Below are positions 25,730 to 34,023 of a stretch of DNA of 55,059 nucleotides, piece after piece (position 1 is the stretch's first letter; each line of letters starts with the position of its first letter). Location of the stretch: NCBI GenBank assembly GCA_026391195.1, contig JAPLEI010000161.1:1-55059 (forward strand), in the 5' to 3' direction. The position numbers and the translations under genes were made by a program. Below the pieces are notes generated by a model. The model saw only the letters and a program-made list of their open reading frames with translations, made no database searches and was not told the origin of the DNA. The stretch is from Bacteroidota bacterium. GTDB taxonomy: Bacteria; Bacteroidota; Bacteroidia; Chitinophagales; Chitinophagaceae.

Positions 25730-28186
25730 ATGAAGAGATATTCTTTATATATATTGTTTTCTTTTAATGTATTATTGCTGCATGCCCAGCAAAAGAAATC
25801 TCCCATGCCCATAGGGCCACCCCTAACGGGAACGCTTCAAGATGCTCGCACGCACCAGGCTTTGTCGCAGGCCACCATTCAATTGAAAAACATAGCCGAT
25901 ACCAACCAAAAATTTCGGTTGCTGTCGGATGGACGGGGAAATTTTTCAATAGCAGGCCTTTCAGCAGGAACCTATCAACTAACTGTTCAACTGGTAGGAT
26001 ATCATCCCCTTAAAATGGATAGTATATTAGTTCCGGGCTTGCATACAGATAATCAGCTAGGAATCCTTTCAATGCAAGTTGCCGTAAATGGATTGCAGGA
26101 AGTGGTGGTTACTTCAGATAAGCCTTCGGTAGAGGAGAAGGATGGAAAAATCATTTACTCAGTTGGTGAGTCTGCTTTAAATAGTGGCAGCAATGCCAGC
26201 GATATGTTGCGCAATATGCCTATGTTAAATGCACAGGCCGATGGAAGTATTATGTTGATGGGAAGAGTGCCCCTGATTCTGATGGATGAAAAACCATTGA
26301 ATGTATCTGGTCAGCAATTAGCAGATTTGCTAGAAAGTTTGCCAGCCAGTGTAATTGAAAAAGTGGAAGTAATGCAACGCCCTCCACCGGAATATGCTAG
26401 TTATCCGGGAGGGGTAATAAATATTGTTACCAAAAAAGGCAGGGTGGGCCGGTTCGAAAAAATCTCTGTAAGCGGCGCTTCCCGGGGCGAAGGGAGTGCC
26501 TATGCAACCTATGGATATCGTTCGGGCAAATGGTCGGTAAATGCAGTTGCTGGAGCCGCTACCTCCGTATCACTCGGCAGTGGATGGGGGCATCGGAGCA
26601 ATATGTATCCAGACTCTACCAATTTTCTTCATACACAATCGAGCTATCAAAACCGCAGCTGGTCTCCCAGTGCTCGCTTTCAGGCCGAATATTCGCCAGA
26701 TAAATATCAAACCTACAGTTTTGTATATCAGGGAAACTGGAATTATGCCGATAACCACAATACAATCTTGTATACCAATATCAATCGCTTCGAACAACCC
26801 TATAAAGCCTCCACCCGAAATAATACCTACCAGGGAGATGGATATGGACATGGATTGTCGGGTTCTTATCAATGGACAGGAAAGCGACCCGCAGAAAAAT
26901 TGCAATTGTTTACGGGGATACAGTTGAATAAAAATTACAGCGACCGCGATTTTTTTCAACAGTTTTTAACAGGCGAACTGATGCCTACCGGAGCAGATAC
27001 AACGCAATGGCAGGTTACCGATCAGTATACACAAACCGGTTATACCAATCTATATTATAACCGCCCACTGGATGATTCCGCCAAACATATTTTCACTTCC
27101 GGAATCACCCTTTCCTCAAGCACGGTTCATAATATTCTTAACTCCGGGTATCTTCGAAAGGCAGATCTTACGGATGTTCCGTTGGACAAACTAAGCAATG
27201 ATTTTTTATTTCGTCAGCAAATAGTTACTGCCCGCATGGGCTGGATATGGAGTTGGAAGAACAATTGGAAGTTAGTTACAGCTGTTCAAATGGAATATAC
27301 CGCCAATGGATTTACTTTTCAAAAAGGAAATGCAACGGATGTTAAAAACGATTATGTTCGTTGGCTCCCCTCATTTTCCCTCCGCAAAGAAATCAATCGG
27401 AAATTAAATACAGCCCTCGGTTTTAGAGAAACTATTCGCCGGCCGGGAATTGCTGAAATGAATCCCAGTATCGACTATGCCGATCCTTATAACATCAAAT
27501 TTGGCAATCCTTTTTTGCAAGCCCAGTTAACCGATATGTACGATTGGAATATCAGCTATCACATTCCAAAAATAAGCTTCAGTGGAACCCTTGGATATAA
27601 TCAGGTAAAAAATGTATTTCAACCCATCCGAACACTAGCAGATAGTGGCAGAACCTATACTACTTTTCAAAATATTGCCAATCAGCAAGAATATCAAATC
27701 AACCTATGGTCGGGTATTACCATCAGCAAAAAGTTTCGCATGAATCTGAGTACTGGCTATACCTACCAGCAGTATAGTGAAACCCAAAAGAATTTGTATA
27801 AATACAGAGATGGTGGCAGTTTTTATGTAGGGCTCAATTATAGCTGTGCCCTGGATGCGCTCACTTTATTGGAAGCTAATAACCGATTTACCAATTGGGC
27901 CACTCCCCAAGGAACTTCTCGTAGTAATATTAATATGAGTATTGGTGTTCAGCGTAAAATGTTTCACAAACAACTCACGGTGGGCTTACTCGCCATCGAC
28001 CCCTTTGCTATTCAGCGCTACCACAATATTACTTATGGAACCAACTTTTCCATTGAAAGTTACAGTGAGAGTATTACCCGTAATTTTAGACTCACCCTCA
28101 GCTGGCAAATCAATAAAAACACAGTAAAAAGTAAATTGACCCAACAGCAAAAGGAAGCAGCTTTGCAAAAGTTGAAAGGCGCGTAA
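25730..28186 (+). CDS. TonB-receptor-like outer membrane beta-barrel protein with carboxypeptidase-regulatory domain
   Basis: 818 residues: signal peptide (MKRYSLYILFSFNVLLLHAQ), a carboxypeptidase-regulatory-like beta-sandwich (about 33-115; GTLQDARTHQALSQATIQL, GNFSIAGLSAGTYQLTV), a plug-like domain (about 125-240; LNSGSNASDMLRNMPMLNAQADGSIML, ending GGVINIVTKKG), then a barrel of alternating aromatic strands to the C-terminus. This is the outer-membrane-barrel family common in Bacteroidota and related to TonB-dependent receptors. No SusD partner or substrate-specific neighbour is present, so the cargo is unknown. Divergently transcribed from the ArsC-like gene. Confidence 0.9.
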   Translation: MKRYSLYILFSFNVLLLHAQQKKSPMPIGPPLTGTLQDARTHQALSQATIQLKNIADTNQKFRLLSDGRGNFSIAGLSAGTYQLTVQLVGYHPLKMDSILVPGLHTDNQLGILSMQVAVNGLQEVVVTSDKPSVEEKDGKIIYSVGESALNSGSNASDMLRNMPMLNAQADGSIMLMGRVPLILMDEKPLNVSGQQLADLLESLPASVIEKVEVMQRPPPEYASYPGGVINIVTKKGRVGRFEKISVSGASRGEGSAYATYGYRSGKWSVNAVAGAATSVSLGSGWGHRSNMYPDSTNFLHTQSSYQNRSWSPSARFQAEYSPDKYQTYSFVYQGNWNYADNHNTILYTNINRFEQPYKASTRNNTYQGDGYGHGLSGSYQWTGKRPAEKLQLFTGIQLNKNYSDRDFFQQFLTGELMPTGADTTQWQVTDQYTQTGYTNLYYNRPLDDSAKHIFTSGITLSSSTVHNILNSGYLRKADLTDVPLDKLSNDFLFRQQIVTARMGWIWSWKNNWKLVTAVQMEYTANGFTFQKGNATDVKNDYVRWLPSFSLRKEINRKLNTALGFRETIRRPGIAEMNPSIDYADPYNIKFGNPFLQAQLTDMYDWNISYHIPKISFSGTLGYNQVKNVFQPIRTLADSGRTYTTFQNIANQQEYQINLWSGITISKKFRMNLSTGYTYQQYSETQKNLYKYRDGGSFYVGLNYSCALDALTLLEANNRFTNWATPQGTSRSNINMSIGVQRKMFHKQLTVGLLAIDPFAIQRYHNITYGTNFSIESYSESITRNFRLTLSWQINKNTVKSKLTQQQKEAALQKLKGA

Positions 28187-28209
28187 ACACATTTATTTCA
28201 TGCGTCTGT

Positions 28210-28740
28210 TTATACTGCGGAAGTTTCGGAAACAATACCGGGATATTTTTGTGCAATCCAGCTGTTTTTTATGGGTTGAATCCAATGGTGGCGCCAGTCT
28301 TGCAAAGTAGCTACCAGATTATTGAAATAAAGCGTTTCTGCGTGGATGGTTTGATTTTCCATTGCACTTGGTAAATCACTCATATCCAACAAGCGTACTT
28401 CATCCTGCATCCAAAATGCTAACGTACGGCGATTGAAAAAATCAGTATTCCATGCTTGTTGCACCTGTTGTATAAAATGTACCGAACTGTCGGTGCTGCA
28501 TCCACTCACCTGTGTATGGCTTTCATCTGCTACCAAAATAATAAATTGGTTGAATGCAATCAACCCAATACCCTTTACCGCTGCACCGTGGGCCGTCCAT
28601 GCCGAAATAAATTCATCGATACTTTTTTGAATTTGCACCGATTCTTCGTTGCTAAAGGGTCGGCTGCTTTGGTAAATCCATATCCGTGAAGTAGGGGCAA
28701 AGTGCGATGGAATCAGGTGAACGGGTATCATATTATCCAT
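28210..28740 (-). CDS. Conserved Bacteroidota protein often labelled ABC transporter ATPase, function unknown
   Basis: 176 residues, soluble, no signal peptide (start at 28740, or the ATG at 28731). The opening SRIWIYQSSRPF, then FISAWTAHGAAVKG, FIILVADESHTQVSGCSTDSSVHFIQQVQQ resembles a family frequently annotated in Bacteroidota genomes as an ABC transporter ATPase, but no Walker A, Walker B or ABC signature can be found. The conserved SGCSTDSSVHF segment could hold a catalytic or metal-binding Cys. It directly follows the Fe-S protein gene by 1 bp, so it is likely translated with it. Confidence 0.75.
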   Translation of the reverse strand: MDNMIPVHLIPSHFAPTSRIWIYQSSRPFSNEESVQIQKSIDEFISAWTAHGAAVKGIGLIAFNQFIILVADESHTQVSGCSTDSSVHFIQQVQQAWNTDFFNRRTLAFWMQDEVRLLDMSDLPSAMENQTIHAETLYFNNLVATLQDWRHHWIQPIKNSWIAQKYPGIVSETSAV

Positions 28741-28741
28741 A

Positions 28742-29545
28742 TTAATGGGTTGTTGCAGTTTCAGGGGCTTCTAAACTCATGGCAATCATTTCAGCAATAT
28801 CCAGCACCGTAACAGATGCTTCTTTTTCGTGGTGTTTAACGCCATCGGTAAGCATGGTATTGCAAAATGGGCAGGCAGCTGCTATCCATTGTGCTCCGGT
28901 TTCTATCGCTTCGGCAGTTCTTTCAATATTCACGCCTCCCTGCCCTTTTTCTTCTTCCTTAAACATTTGTGCCCCTCCGGCACCGCAGCAGAGTCCATTG
29001 GTTCGGCAACGTTTCATTTCAATTAATTCAGCATCCAGGGCCTCTAATACTTTACGCGGAGCTTCATACACCTGATTGGCACGGCCTAAATAACAGCTGT
29101 CGTGATACGTGATTTTTTTACCGGTAAAACTGCCGCCTCCCTGCAAACGTAATTTACCGGAAGCTATTAATTCCTGAATCAGTTGGGTATGATGTATAAC
29201 TTCATAATTGCCGCCTAATTCGGGATATTCATTTTTTAACGTGTTAAAACAATGCGGACAAGTGGTGACAATTTTTTTAATGCCATATCCATTTAACACC
29301 TGAATATTCTGATAGGCCATCATTTGAAATAAAAATTCATTACCCGCTCTGCGGGCGGGGTCGCCGGTACAGGCTTCTTCCTTGCCCAAAATAGCCCAGG
29401 ACATACCAACCTGATTGAGTATGGTAGCAAATGCTTTGGTAACTTTTTGGGCTCGCTGGTCAAAGCTACCGGCACATCCTACCCAAAATAAAATTTCCGG
29501 TGTTTCGCCCGCAGCTACACTTGCTGCCATCGTTTTCACTTGCAT
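28742..29545 (-). CDS. Cysteine-rich (CCG) domain Fe-S protein, heterodisulfide-reductase-B/GlcF-like
   Basis: 267 residues, no signal peptide. Two CCG-type halves: the first with FWVGCAGSFDQRAQ, EEACTGDPARRAG and TTCPHCFNTLKNEYPE, the second with YHDSCYLGRANQVYEAPRKVL, CRTNGLCCGAGGAQMF and AACPFCNTMLTDG. In HdrB, GlpC, GlcF and LutA such domains bind Fe-S clusters and work with 4Fe-4S partner subunits in electron transfer to quinones or disulfides. The natural partner here is the membrane 4Fe-4S protein at 40216-41523, now 10.7 kb upstream on the same strand with the molybdenum module between them. Confidence 0.88.
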   Translation of the reverse strand: MQVKTMAASVAAGETPEILFWVGCAGSFDQRAQKVTKAFATILNQVGMSWAILGKEEACTGDPARRAGNEFLFQMMAYQNIQVLNGYGIKKIVTTCPHCFNTLKNEYPELGGNYEVIHHTQLIQELIASGKLRLQGGGSFTGKKITYHDSCYLGRANQVYEAPRKVLEALDAELIEMKRCRTNGLCCGAGGAQMFKEEEKGQGGVNIERTAEAIETGAQWIAAACPFCNTMLTDGVKHHEKEASVTVLDIAEMIAMSLEAPETATTH

Positions 29546-29653
29546 AGCCTGCTTGTTTTTTGTAAAGTTACTGAAAAAAAATGCTTACCAACCAGAAGGC
29601 AACTAATAGAAAGAGGTCTATTTGTTGCTAGCAATCAGGTAATAAGTATACCG

Positions 29654-30562
29654 CTAGTGACTAGCCCCTTTTTTTACACTAAAAATATGTAGCACCTGAG
29701 GGAAAATTGCCTGCATGGTTTCAGCCACTCCTTTAGGTGAGCCCGGAAGGGTGATTAATAAACTATCCCCGGCAAATCCGGCAATTCCCCTGCTAAGCAT
29801 GGCATAGGGTGTTCGTTGTTGGCCGTAACTTCTGGCTGTTTCCATAATACCTGGCACTTCTCTATCTAACAGGGGTCGAATAGCTTCGGGAGTTACATCG
29901 CGAACAGATAAGCCGGTTCCGCCAGTAAAGAGTATTAGCTGATAACCTGCTGCAATTAATTTTTTCGCTTCCTGCTGTATCATTTCTATTTCATCGGGTA
30001 TTACTATTTCTGTATCAATGCTCAATTGAAATTTTTCGAGTATTTCAGCTATAACTACTCGGCTCATGTCTTCCGCTTCTCCTTTACTAATTCGGTCGCT
30101 GCAGATAACCACTGCCACGGGAAGTTTTGATGGATAGGCATAGTTCATATCCGTTTTCCCTCCTTTTTTCTCGTTAAGTTGAATATCTGTTATCTGAATA
30201 TCGCTATCAATTGGCTTTAGCATATCATAGATAGTTAACGCAGTAATCATTACTCCATGCATGGCTTCTACCTCAACGCCCGTTTTATATACGGTTTGTA
30301 CTTCAACGGTAATTTTTATTGTGAGTTCTTGAATATCAAATACTATAGAGGCAAATTCAATAGGCAGGGGATGACAATCAGGTACAACTTCATATGTTTT
30401 TTTACACGCCAATAATCCGGCCGCTCGGCTAAATTCAAATACATCTCCTTTAGGAACTTTCCTGTTTTTTATTGCCTCTATTGTTTCAGGTTTTGATACC
30501 CGAATAGTTCCAGAAGCTACTGCTATTCGCAAGGTGTTCGATTTGTGTGTGATATTTACCAT
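29654..30562 (-). CDS. moaCB: Bifunctional MoaC-MoaB molybdenum cofactor protein
   Basis: 302-residue fusion. MoaC part (residues 1-147; DCHPLPIEF, VEVEAMHGVMITALTIYDMLKPID, KKGGKTD) converts the MoaA product to cyclic pyranopterin monophosphate. MoaB/MogA part (about 148-302; VICSDRISKGEAEDMS, ILFTGGTGLSVRDVTPEA, MLSRGIAGFAGDSLLITLPGSPKG) adenylylates molybdopterin before Mo insertion. The fusion therefore joins an early and a late step. Last gene of the Mo module; the palindrome GCTAGTGACTAGC spans its stop codon. Confidence 0.93.
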   Translation of the reverse strand: MVNITHKSNTLRIAVASGTIRVSKPETIEAIKNRKVPKGDVFEFSRAAGLLACKKTYEVVPDCHPLPIEFASIVFDIQELTIKITVEVQTVYKTGVEVEAMHGVMITALTIYDMLKPIDSDIQITDIQLNEKKGGKTDMNYAYPSKLPVAVVICSDRISKGEAEDMSRVVIAEILEKFQLSIDTEIVIPDEIEMIQQEAKKLIAAGYQLILFTGGTGLSVRDVTPEAIRPLLDREVPGIMETARSYGQQRTPYAMLSRGIAGFAGDSLLITLPGSPKGVAETMQAIFPQVLHIFSVKKGASH

Positions 30563-30598
30563 ATAAATTTACTAAAGTAAAAACTTAATTATTGTAAC

Positions 30599-31033
30599 TT
30601 ACTTATTCTCTTTCCATTGATAACTTTCATCTTCAAATATTTCTTTCCCCCAAATGGGTAATTCGGCTTTAATTTTCTCTACACATTCGGTACAGGCATT
30701 AATAGCAGTTGCTCGGTGTTTGGAGGAAGTGAAAACAAATAAGCACAATTCTCCTACTGCTACTTTTCCTAAGCTATGGTACACATGCATACAGGTTAAA
30801 TCGTATTTTTCAAAAATCTGTTCTCTGATTGCCTGCATGCATTCCAGCGCCATGGGTTGGTTACTGGTATATTCAATGCCTATCACTTGCTTATTGTCTA
30901 CACTGTCGGCCCTTACCTGACCTAAAAAAATGTTGTGTGCACCAATATTGGTTTTGGTGGCATGTTTGGTGATGCTATCTGAAATAAATAAGGGAGCAAT
31001 CGCCCCTTCTACAAATATATTTTTTAGCTGCAT
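30599..31033 (-). CDS. moaE: Molybdopterin synthase catalytic subunit (MoaE)
   Basis: 144 residues. With thiocarboxylated MoaD it inserts two sulfurs into cPMP to make molybdopterin. Motifs: GAHNIFLGQVRADS, VIGIEYTSNQPMALECM, VYHSLGKVAVGELCLFVFTSSKHRATAINACTECVEKIKAELPIWGKE, including the conserved K-x6-W-K-x-E-like C-terminal lysine region. Overlaps the end of moeB by 10 bp. Confidence 0.93.
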   Translation of the reverse strand: MQLKNIFVEGAIAPLFISDSITKHATKTNIGAHNIFLGQVRADSVDNKQVIGIEYTSNQPMALECMQAIREQIFEKYDLTCMHVYHSLGKVAVGELCLFVFTSSKHRATAINACTECVEKIKAELPIWGKEIFEDESYQWKENK

Positions 31034-31821
31034 ACTACTTGATAATTTAATGCCATAAATTCTTCAACATTGCTGGGTGCTGAATGGGTTGCTTTCGGAT
31101 GTGGTGTTAGCGCAATAGTGTAAAATCTTTGATAAAGGGCATGATAGGTAAGCAGTTGATTTACCAATACATCTCCTATTCCTGTAATTAATTTAATTAC
31201 TTCGGTTGCCTGAATGGTTCCTATAATTCCAGGTATCACCCCTAAAACGCCAGCATCTGCACAACTCATCACTTCATCCCCGGAGGGTGGTTCCGGAAAT
31301 AGGTCGCGGTAACTGAGCATAGGTTCCATGCCCGGCACATTAAATACAGCTACCTGTCCCTCATATTTAGAAACCGCTCCAAAAACCAATGGTTTTTGCA
31401 GTAATACACAGGCATCATTAATTAAATACCTGCTTGCAAAATTGTCGGTAGCATCTACAATAATATCATAGTTGATAAACTGTTCTAGGGCAAATGCCTG
31501 ATTGCAATATTCAGGAAAAGCAGTTGCTGAAACTAAATCATTCAACTGTTTTAATTTTTCTACAGCAGTAATTGATTTATTCTTTCCTATGTCCTGTTGC
31601 CCAAATAAAATTTGTCGCTGTAAATTATTGAGCGAAACGGTATCATGATCTACTATACCAATATTTCCTACCCCAGCAGCCACTAAATATTGTAAAATCG
31701 GGCAACCTAATCCTCCGGCACCAATTACCAAAACCTTTGCCTTCGACAATTTATCTTGGGCCGTTATTCCAAAATTGTCTAAAATGATTTGTCGCTGATA
31801 TCGTAAAAAAAATTCTTTCAT
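31024..31821 (-). CDS. moeB: MoeB/ThiF-family adenylyltransferase (HesA/MoeB/ThiF)
   Basis: 265 residues. Activates the MoaD C-terminus as an acyl adenylate. Motifs: RYQRQIILDNFG, VLVIGAGGLGCPILQYLVAAGVG (ATP-binding), DHDTVSLNNLQRQILF (Arg finger and Asp), VDATDNFASRYLINDAC, and MSCADAGVLGVIPGIIGTIQATEVIK with the conserved Cys. The two CxxC pairs that bind structural Zn in E. coli MoeB are absent: the CYRCLF position reads SYRDLF, and no CxxC lies near the C-terminus. No rhodanese domain is attached. Between moaD and moaE. Confidence 0.9.
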   Translation of the reverse strand: MKEFFLRYQRQIILDNFGITAQDKLSKAKVLVIGAGGLGCPILQYLVAAGVGNIGIVDHDTVSLNNLQRQILFGQQDIGKNKSITAVEKLKQLNDLVSATAFPEYCNQAFALEQFINYDIIVDATDNFASRYLINDACVLLQKPLVFGAVSKYEGQVAVFNVPGMEPMLSYRDLFPEPPSGDEVMSCADAGVLGVIPGIIGTIQATEVIKLITGIGDVLVNQLLTYHALYQRFYTIALTPHPKATHSAPSNVEEFMALNYQVVCS

Positions 31822-31829
31822 AGTATAAA

Positions 31830-32063
31830 CTATCCCCCCGAAAATGGTGGCATACAGGCAATAATACTCGGTTCGGTAATTTTTTGAGGAACTACTATCA
31901 GTTGATTATTTAATGCCATAACAAATTTCGCACCAACTAAACCAGGATATTGTTTGCATAGCCATTCCTTTACCGCTTCCGTAGATCCTGGATTTTCAAT
32001 TTTTACAGAAGGGCACCCGGAAATATCTGTCAATTGTCCAAAGAATAATATCTCAATATCCAT
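31830..32063 (-). CDS. moaD: Molybdopterin synthase sulfur carrier subunit (MoaD)
   Basis: 77-residue ubiquitin-like protein (beta-grasp) ending in the essential Gly-Gly (MPPFSGG), which MoeB adenylylates and which becomes a thiocarboxylate. LFFGQLTDISGC, KEWLCKQYPGL, FVMALNNQLIV and the acidic-to-Pro run before the GG fit MoaD. 8 bp upstream of moeB and 4 bp after the TSUP gene. Confidence 0.92.
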   Translation of the reverse strand: MDIEILFFGQLTDISGCPSVKIENPGSTEAVKEWLCKQYPGLVGAKFVMALNNQLIVVPQKITEPSIIACMPPFSGG

Positions 32064-32067
32064 ACGC

Positions 32068-32793
32068 TTAAGTTACTAATAATTTTATTGATGCTAATAA
32101 TAATACAATGGCTAAAGTGATTTTAAGCACTTGCTGATTTAAACGCAACGACCCCATCCATGCTCCAATAAGCCCTCCTACAAATGCAACGGCAATAAAA
32201 TTTACTATTTGCAGGTCTGCCCTGTATCCCTTCGAGATTTGTCCCGCCAATCCAGCCACTGAGTTTACAAATATAAAAACCGCACTGATAGCCGCAGTTT
32301 GTTTTTGATTAGTCCAGTTGGCCAATAACAAAAACGGAGACAATAAAATTCCACCCCCAATACCAATTAGTCCCGATAAAAAACCAATGGTGCCGCCAAC
32401 CAATAAGGAAAGGCCTATGTGGGGTGCTTTCAAATCTTTATCGGCTGTATTAGGATATAGAAAAAATCGAGCAACAGGAATCAAGAGTAATACCCCCAAT
32501 ATTTTTTTATATACTTGGGCATCTAGTGATATTGCGCCCCCTATAAATGACAAGGGAATAGAAGTTATGATAAAAGGTAAAAATATTTTCCATTTGAAAT
32601 GCCCTCCCTTGTAAAAAAGTATAAAAGATGAGAGGGATACAAATAAATTTAAAATTAACGCAGTAGGTTTCATCACTTCCGGAGCAAATCCATACAATGC
32701 CATTAATGCCAAATAACCACTTGCACCACCATGACCAACGGATGCGTATAGTAGCGCTACAATAAATAAAAGAATTCCAAAAGTAATCGTCAT
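32068..32793 (-). CDS. TSUP (TauE/SafE) family membrane permease
   Basis: 241 residues with about eight hydrophobic segments: ITFGILLFIVALLYASVGHGGASGYLALMALYG (TSUP motif with G-H-G-G-A-S-G), TALILNLFVSL, IFLPFIITSIPLSFIGGAI, KILGVLLLIPVARFFLY, LLVGGTIGFLSGLIGIGGGILLSPFLLL (second, duplicated motif), AISAVFIFVNSVAGLAG and two terminal helices. TSUP proteins move sulfite, sulfoacetate, taurine-derived anions and other small anions. Its place inside a Moco operon (4 bp from moaD) suggests a sulfur- or oxyanion-related role; direction and substrate cannot be read from sequence. Confidence 0.9.
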   Translation of the reverse strand: MTITFGILLFIVALLYASVGHGGASGYLALMALYGFAPEVMKPTALILNLFVSLSSFILFYKGGHFKWKIFLPFIITSIPLSFIGGAISLDAQVYKKILGVLLLIPVARFFLYPNTADKDLKAPHIGLSLLVGGTIGFLSGLIGIGGGILLSPFLLLANWTNQKQTAAISAVFIFVNSVAGLAGQISKGYRADLQIVNFIAVAFVGGLIGAWMGSLRLNQQVLKITLAIVLLLASIKLLVT

Positions 32794-32808
32794 AAAATTC
32801 CTATAAAT

Positions 32809-33993
32809 CTACCATAAATGTATTTGAACAATTGTATCCTTTTTTATTGCTGTTACTGTTTCCCCTAATTCTACAAAACAGTTCGCTTGGGCAAAGGAAT
32901 GCATTTTAAAAGATTCTTGGCCTGTTAACAACTCTACTTGTTTTTGTTTTCTGTTGTAATACCCTTTTAAAAAGTGGGTGAATCCAGCAGGTTTTTGGTA
33001 GTCGTTCATTATTTGCGCACTTTCAATCAGGGGAGCATTTTTTGTTCCGGATAAAGCGTCTATAATTCTGGTAACATATAAATAAAAACAACTGAGGGCT
33101 GAAGCCGGATTGCCAGGTAGTGCAACCACGACCTGCTTGCCTTTCTTTCCCAAGTACAAGGGTTTTCCTGGCTTTTGTTTTACTTTATAAAACAAGGGTT
33201 CAACTCCATTTCTTTGGGTAGCTTCCAGCACAAAGTCATAATCTCCTACGCTGATGCCACCCACTAAAAGGGTAAGATCAGATTGTGAAATGGAATTTTG
33301 TAGGGCCGTTGTGATATTGTCTAATGAATCTGTTACTTTTTCTACGCTAATTTTCTTTATACCCAATTGATGCAGGGCTGACACCAGCATATGCGAATTA
33401 GATTCGTAAACCTGCCCGCTAGATAATGGTTTTCCGATAGCCTGTAATTCGTTTCCGGTAACAATGATATGGATGGAGGGTTGGTTGATTACAGTAACTT
33501 CTGAAAGTCCCATGCTTGCCAATAAGCCAATGGTAGCGGGGGTTAACAGCGTTCCTTTGGTTAGTGCAAGACTATCTTTTAGTATATCTGCGCCTATTTG
33601 GCGAACATTTACTCCGGGTATAAGATTACTATCTGTGATAGTGATGAAATCATTCTGTAAGATTGTTTTTTCCTGCATCACTACTGTGTCAGACCCTTCG
33701 GGTAAAGGGGCTCCGGTAAAAATACGAACGGCTTTTCCTTCAGTTACCTCCAACAGTTCGGATGATCCTGCTTGTAACATGCCTGTAATCTGTAACGGGG
33801 AATCTTGGTACCCAGGCGTATAAGCGAATGCATATCCATCCATGGATGATTGTAAGAAGCCTGGCACATTTACCGGCGAAAATATATCGGTATCTAACAC
33901 ATAGCCGGCGGTTTCCTCCAACTTTATTGGTATTGCTGCCAAGGGTTGAATGTTATCCCTTATAATGTTATATGCTTCTTCTACACTTACCAT
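32809..33993 (-). CDS. moeA: Molybdopterin molybdenumtransferase (MoeA)
   Basis: 394 residues. Inserts molybdate into adenylylated molybdopterin. Domain motifs: VPGFLQSSMDGYAF, FTGAPLPEGSDTVVMQE, IRQ-like VRQIGADILKDSLALTKGTLL, LASMGLSEVTVI, IHIIVTGNELQAIGKPLSSGQVYESNS, LLVGGISVGDYDFV, KPGKPLYLGKKGKQVVVALPGNPASALSCFYLYV, then the small C-terminal barrel. Works after the MoaB half of MoaCB. Confidence 0.95.
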   Translation of the reverse strand: MVSVEEAYNIIRDNIQPLAAIPIKLEETAGYVLDTDIFSPVNVPGFLQSSMDGYAFAYTPGYQDSPLQITGMLQAGSSELLEVTEGKAVRIFTGAPLPEGSDTVVMQEKTILQNDFITITDSNLIPGVNVRQIGADILKDSLALTKGTLLTPATIGLLASMGLSEVTVINQPSIHIIVTGNELQAIGKPLSSGQVYESNSHMLVSALHQLGIKKISVEKVTDSLDNITTALQNSISQSDLTLLVGGISVGDYDFVLEATQRNGVEPLFYKVKQKPGKPLYLGKKGKQVVVALPGNPASALSCFYLYVTRIIDALSGTKNAPLIESAQIMNDYQKPAGFTHFLKGYYNRKQKQVELLTGQESFKMHSFAQANCFVELGETVTAIKKDTIVQIHLW

Positions 33994-34023
33994 TTTATCA
34001 AATTATCTGTTTTGCATACGTGT

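Noticed and set aside
29653..29665. Palindrome GCTAGT-G-ACTAGC at the moaCB stop codon as an island attachment site or terminator
   Set aside because: Too short, no T-run, and no matching copy at the other edge of the Mo module.
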